13,888 nt of DNA, taken from positions 1-13,888 of the forward strand of contig CBESNA010000082.1 of the NCBI GenBank assembly GCA_965530755.1, in the 5' to 3' direction. Positions 13,292 to 13,888 of the stretch are shown here, in pieces. The first letter of the stretch is position 1. Every line of letters starts with the position of its first letter. Source of the stretch: SZUA-35 sp965530755 (GTDB lineage: Bacteria > Actinomycetota > Acidimicrobiia > Acidimicrobiales > SZUA-35). The position numbers were made by a program, and so were the translations under genes. The notes below the pieces were generated by a model. That model was not told the origin of the DNA and did not search any database. It was given only the letters and a program-made list of their open reading frames with translations.

Positions 13292-13831
13292 GTGAGTACG
13301 AGCGAGAATCATGAACGCAAGCCGACGGTGAAACACGAGATCAACGTCGCCGACCTGCGCCGACGGCTCGGTGAGCGTCGAGTCATCCCGATCGACATCT
13401 TGCTTCCAAGGCTCGAAGTCGTCGCGAGTCACACGACCGACCATCCCGTCGTGGGCGAGGTGACGGTCGAGTCCATCGAGCGTGGCGTGACGGTCACCGG
13501 CCACATCGACCTCGGCTGGGAGGGTGAGTGTCGGCGCTGCCTCGAGCCGGTCTCCGGTCGCCATCCTGTCGAGATCATGGACATCTATCAGGTGGGCGCG
13601 CCCGGTGATGTCGATGAGATCGTTGAGCTGGTCGACGACATGATCGATCTGATCACGATGGTCCGCGATGCTGCTCTGCTCGGCCTTCCGCTTGCCCCCT
13701 TGTGTCGTGAGGACTGCACCGGACCCGACCCCGATCGGTATCCAACGGTCACCGAGGAACAGCTGGAGGCGTCCGAGCGTCCGCCCGATCCGCGGTGGGC
13801 AGCACTGGGCGACCTCGACCTGCGCAACTGA
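13292..13831 (+). CDS. DUF177 (YceD-family) protein
   Basis: This 179-residue protein belongs to the DUF177/YceD family, usually encoded just before rpmF and linked to ribosome or 23S rRNA metabolism. After a polar start (MSTSENHERK, GTG codon) comes a beta-rich part with VTGHIDLGWEGECRRCLEPV (68-87), whose C80-x2-C83 is the first cysteine pair. The acidic DVDEIVELVDDMIDLI (107-122) and LPLAPLCREDCTG (132-144, C138 and C142) follow. The family usually continues with GLCPxCG, but here it reads GPDPDRYP, so the last cysteine pair is lost. The GTG at 13292 is chosen for its position after a -10-like hexamer; an in-frame TTG at 13286 is the alternative. rpmF is expected to follow but is not visible. 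Confidence 0.85.
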   Translation: MSTSENHERKPTVKHEINVADLRRRLGERRVIPIDILLPRLEVVASHTTDHPVVGEVTVESIERGVTVTGHIDLGWEGECRRCLEPVSGRHPVEIMDIYQVGAPGDVDEIVELVDDMIDLITMVRDAALLGLPLAPLCREDCTGPDPDRYPTVTEEQLEASERPPDPRWAALGDLDLRN

Positions 13832-13852
13832 CCGCTGTCTTGCGAGGCCGAC

Positions 13853-13860
13853 GGAGGAGG
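13853..13860 (+). promoter_or_regulatory. Possible ribosome binding site of the next gene (cut by the right edge)
   Basis: GGAGGAGG at 13853-13860 is a near-perfect anti-Shine-Dalgarno match, 21 bp after the DUF177 stop. The first good start candidates are GTG 13875 (MSRM..., 14 nt away, long) and ATG 13884. Too little sequence remains to identify the gene. Confidence 0.3.
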
Positions 13861-13888
13861 CTCGCTGATACGTCGTGAGTCGGATGCG

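Noticed and set aside
1..13888. CRISPR arrays, tRNA/rRNA genes, insertion sequences, restriction partner of the methyltransferase
   Set aside because: No regularly spaced repeats, no cloverleaf or rRNA-like stretch, no transposase motif or terminal inverted repeats, and no intact nuclease gene next to the methyltransferase were seen on either strand.

Overview
The window is high-GC bacterial chromosome, very probably from an actinobacterium of the class Acidimicrobiia (Ilumatobacter-like). Three things support this: the base and codon composition, the dense packing on both strands, and the housekeeping order DhaL/FakA-like - recG ... rsmD - coaD - DivIVA-like coiled coil - DUF177 (YceD). The lineage is an inference from composition and gene order, not from a database match.

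Layout. 1-214 (minus): 5' part of a small cold-shock-domain-like protein that runs off the left edge. 215-901: no intact gene; it holds the frameshifted remnant of a secreted DUF4214-repeat protein (about 357-767), an inverted repeat and a 16-bp tandem repeat. 902-1546 (plus): Asp/Glu-racemase-fold protein. 1554-3044 (minus): solitary beta-class DNA methyltransferase with an extra C-terminal nuclease-fold-like domain. 3118-6191 (plus): short DhaL/FakA-like protein, translationally coupled to recG. 6249-11526 (minus): an accessory-looking block containing an ABC-2 permease and its ATPase, a GNAT acetyltransferase, a flavin monooxygenase-like protein with a membrane tail, a small membrane protein, a DUF6174-like lipoprotein and a small zinc-ribbon protein. 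11569-13831 (plus): rsmD, coaD, a DivIVA-like coiled-coil protein and DUF177.

How the genes work together. The plus-strand genes cover 16S rRNA methylation (RsmD), coenzyme A synthesis (CoaD), probable envelope or division scaffolding (DivIVA-like), a YceD-family protein, and stalled-fork rescue (RecG). The ABC pair forms one coupled transporter. The lipoprotein, membrane protein and flavoprotein lie head to tail and may be one envelope-associated operon of unknown function.

Two signals stand out beyond the gene list. First, about half of the gene starts have a TANNNT hexamer 6-8 nt before the start codon and no Shine-Dalgarno sequence, which suggests leaderless transcription. Second, a perfect 8-bp dyad lies between the divergent zinc-ribbon gene and rsmD and holds such a hexamer on each strand, so it looks like a compact bidirectional promoter or operator. 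No tRNA, rRNA, CRISPR array, transposase or complete mobile element was seen.
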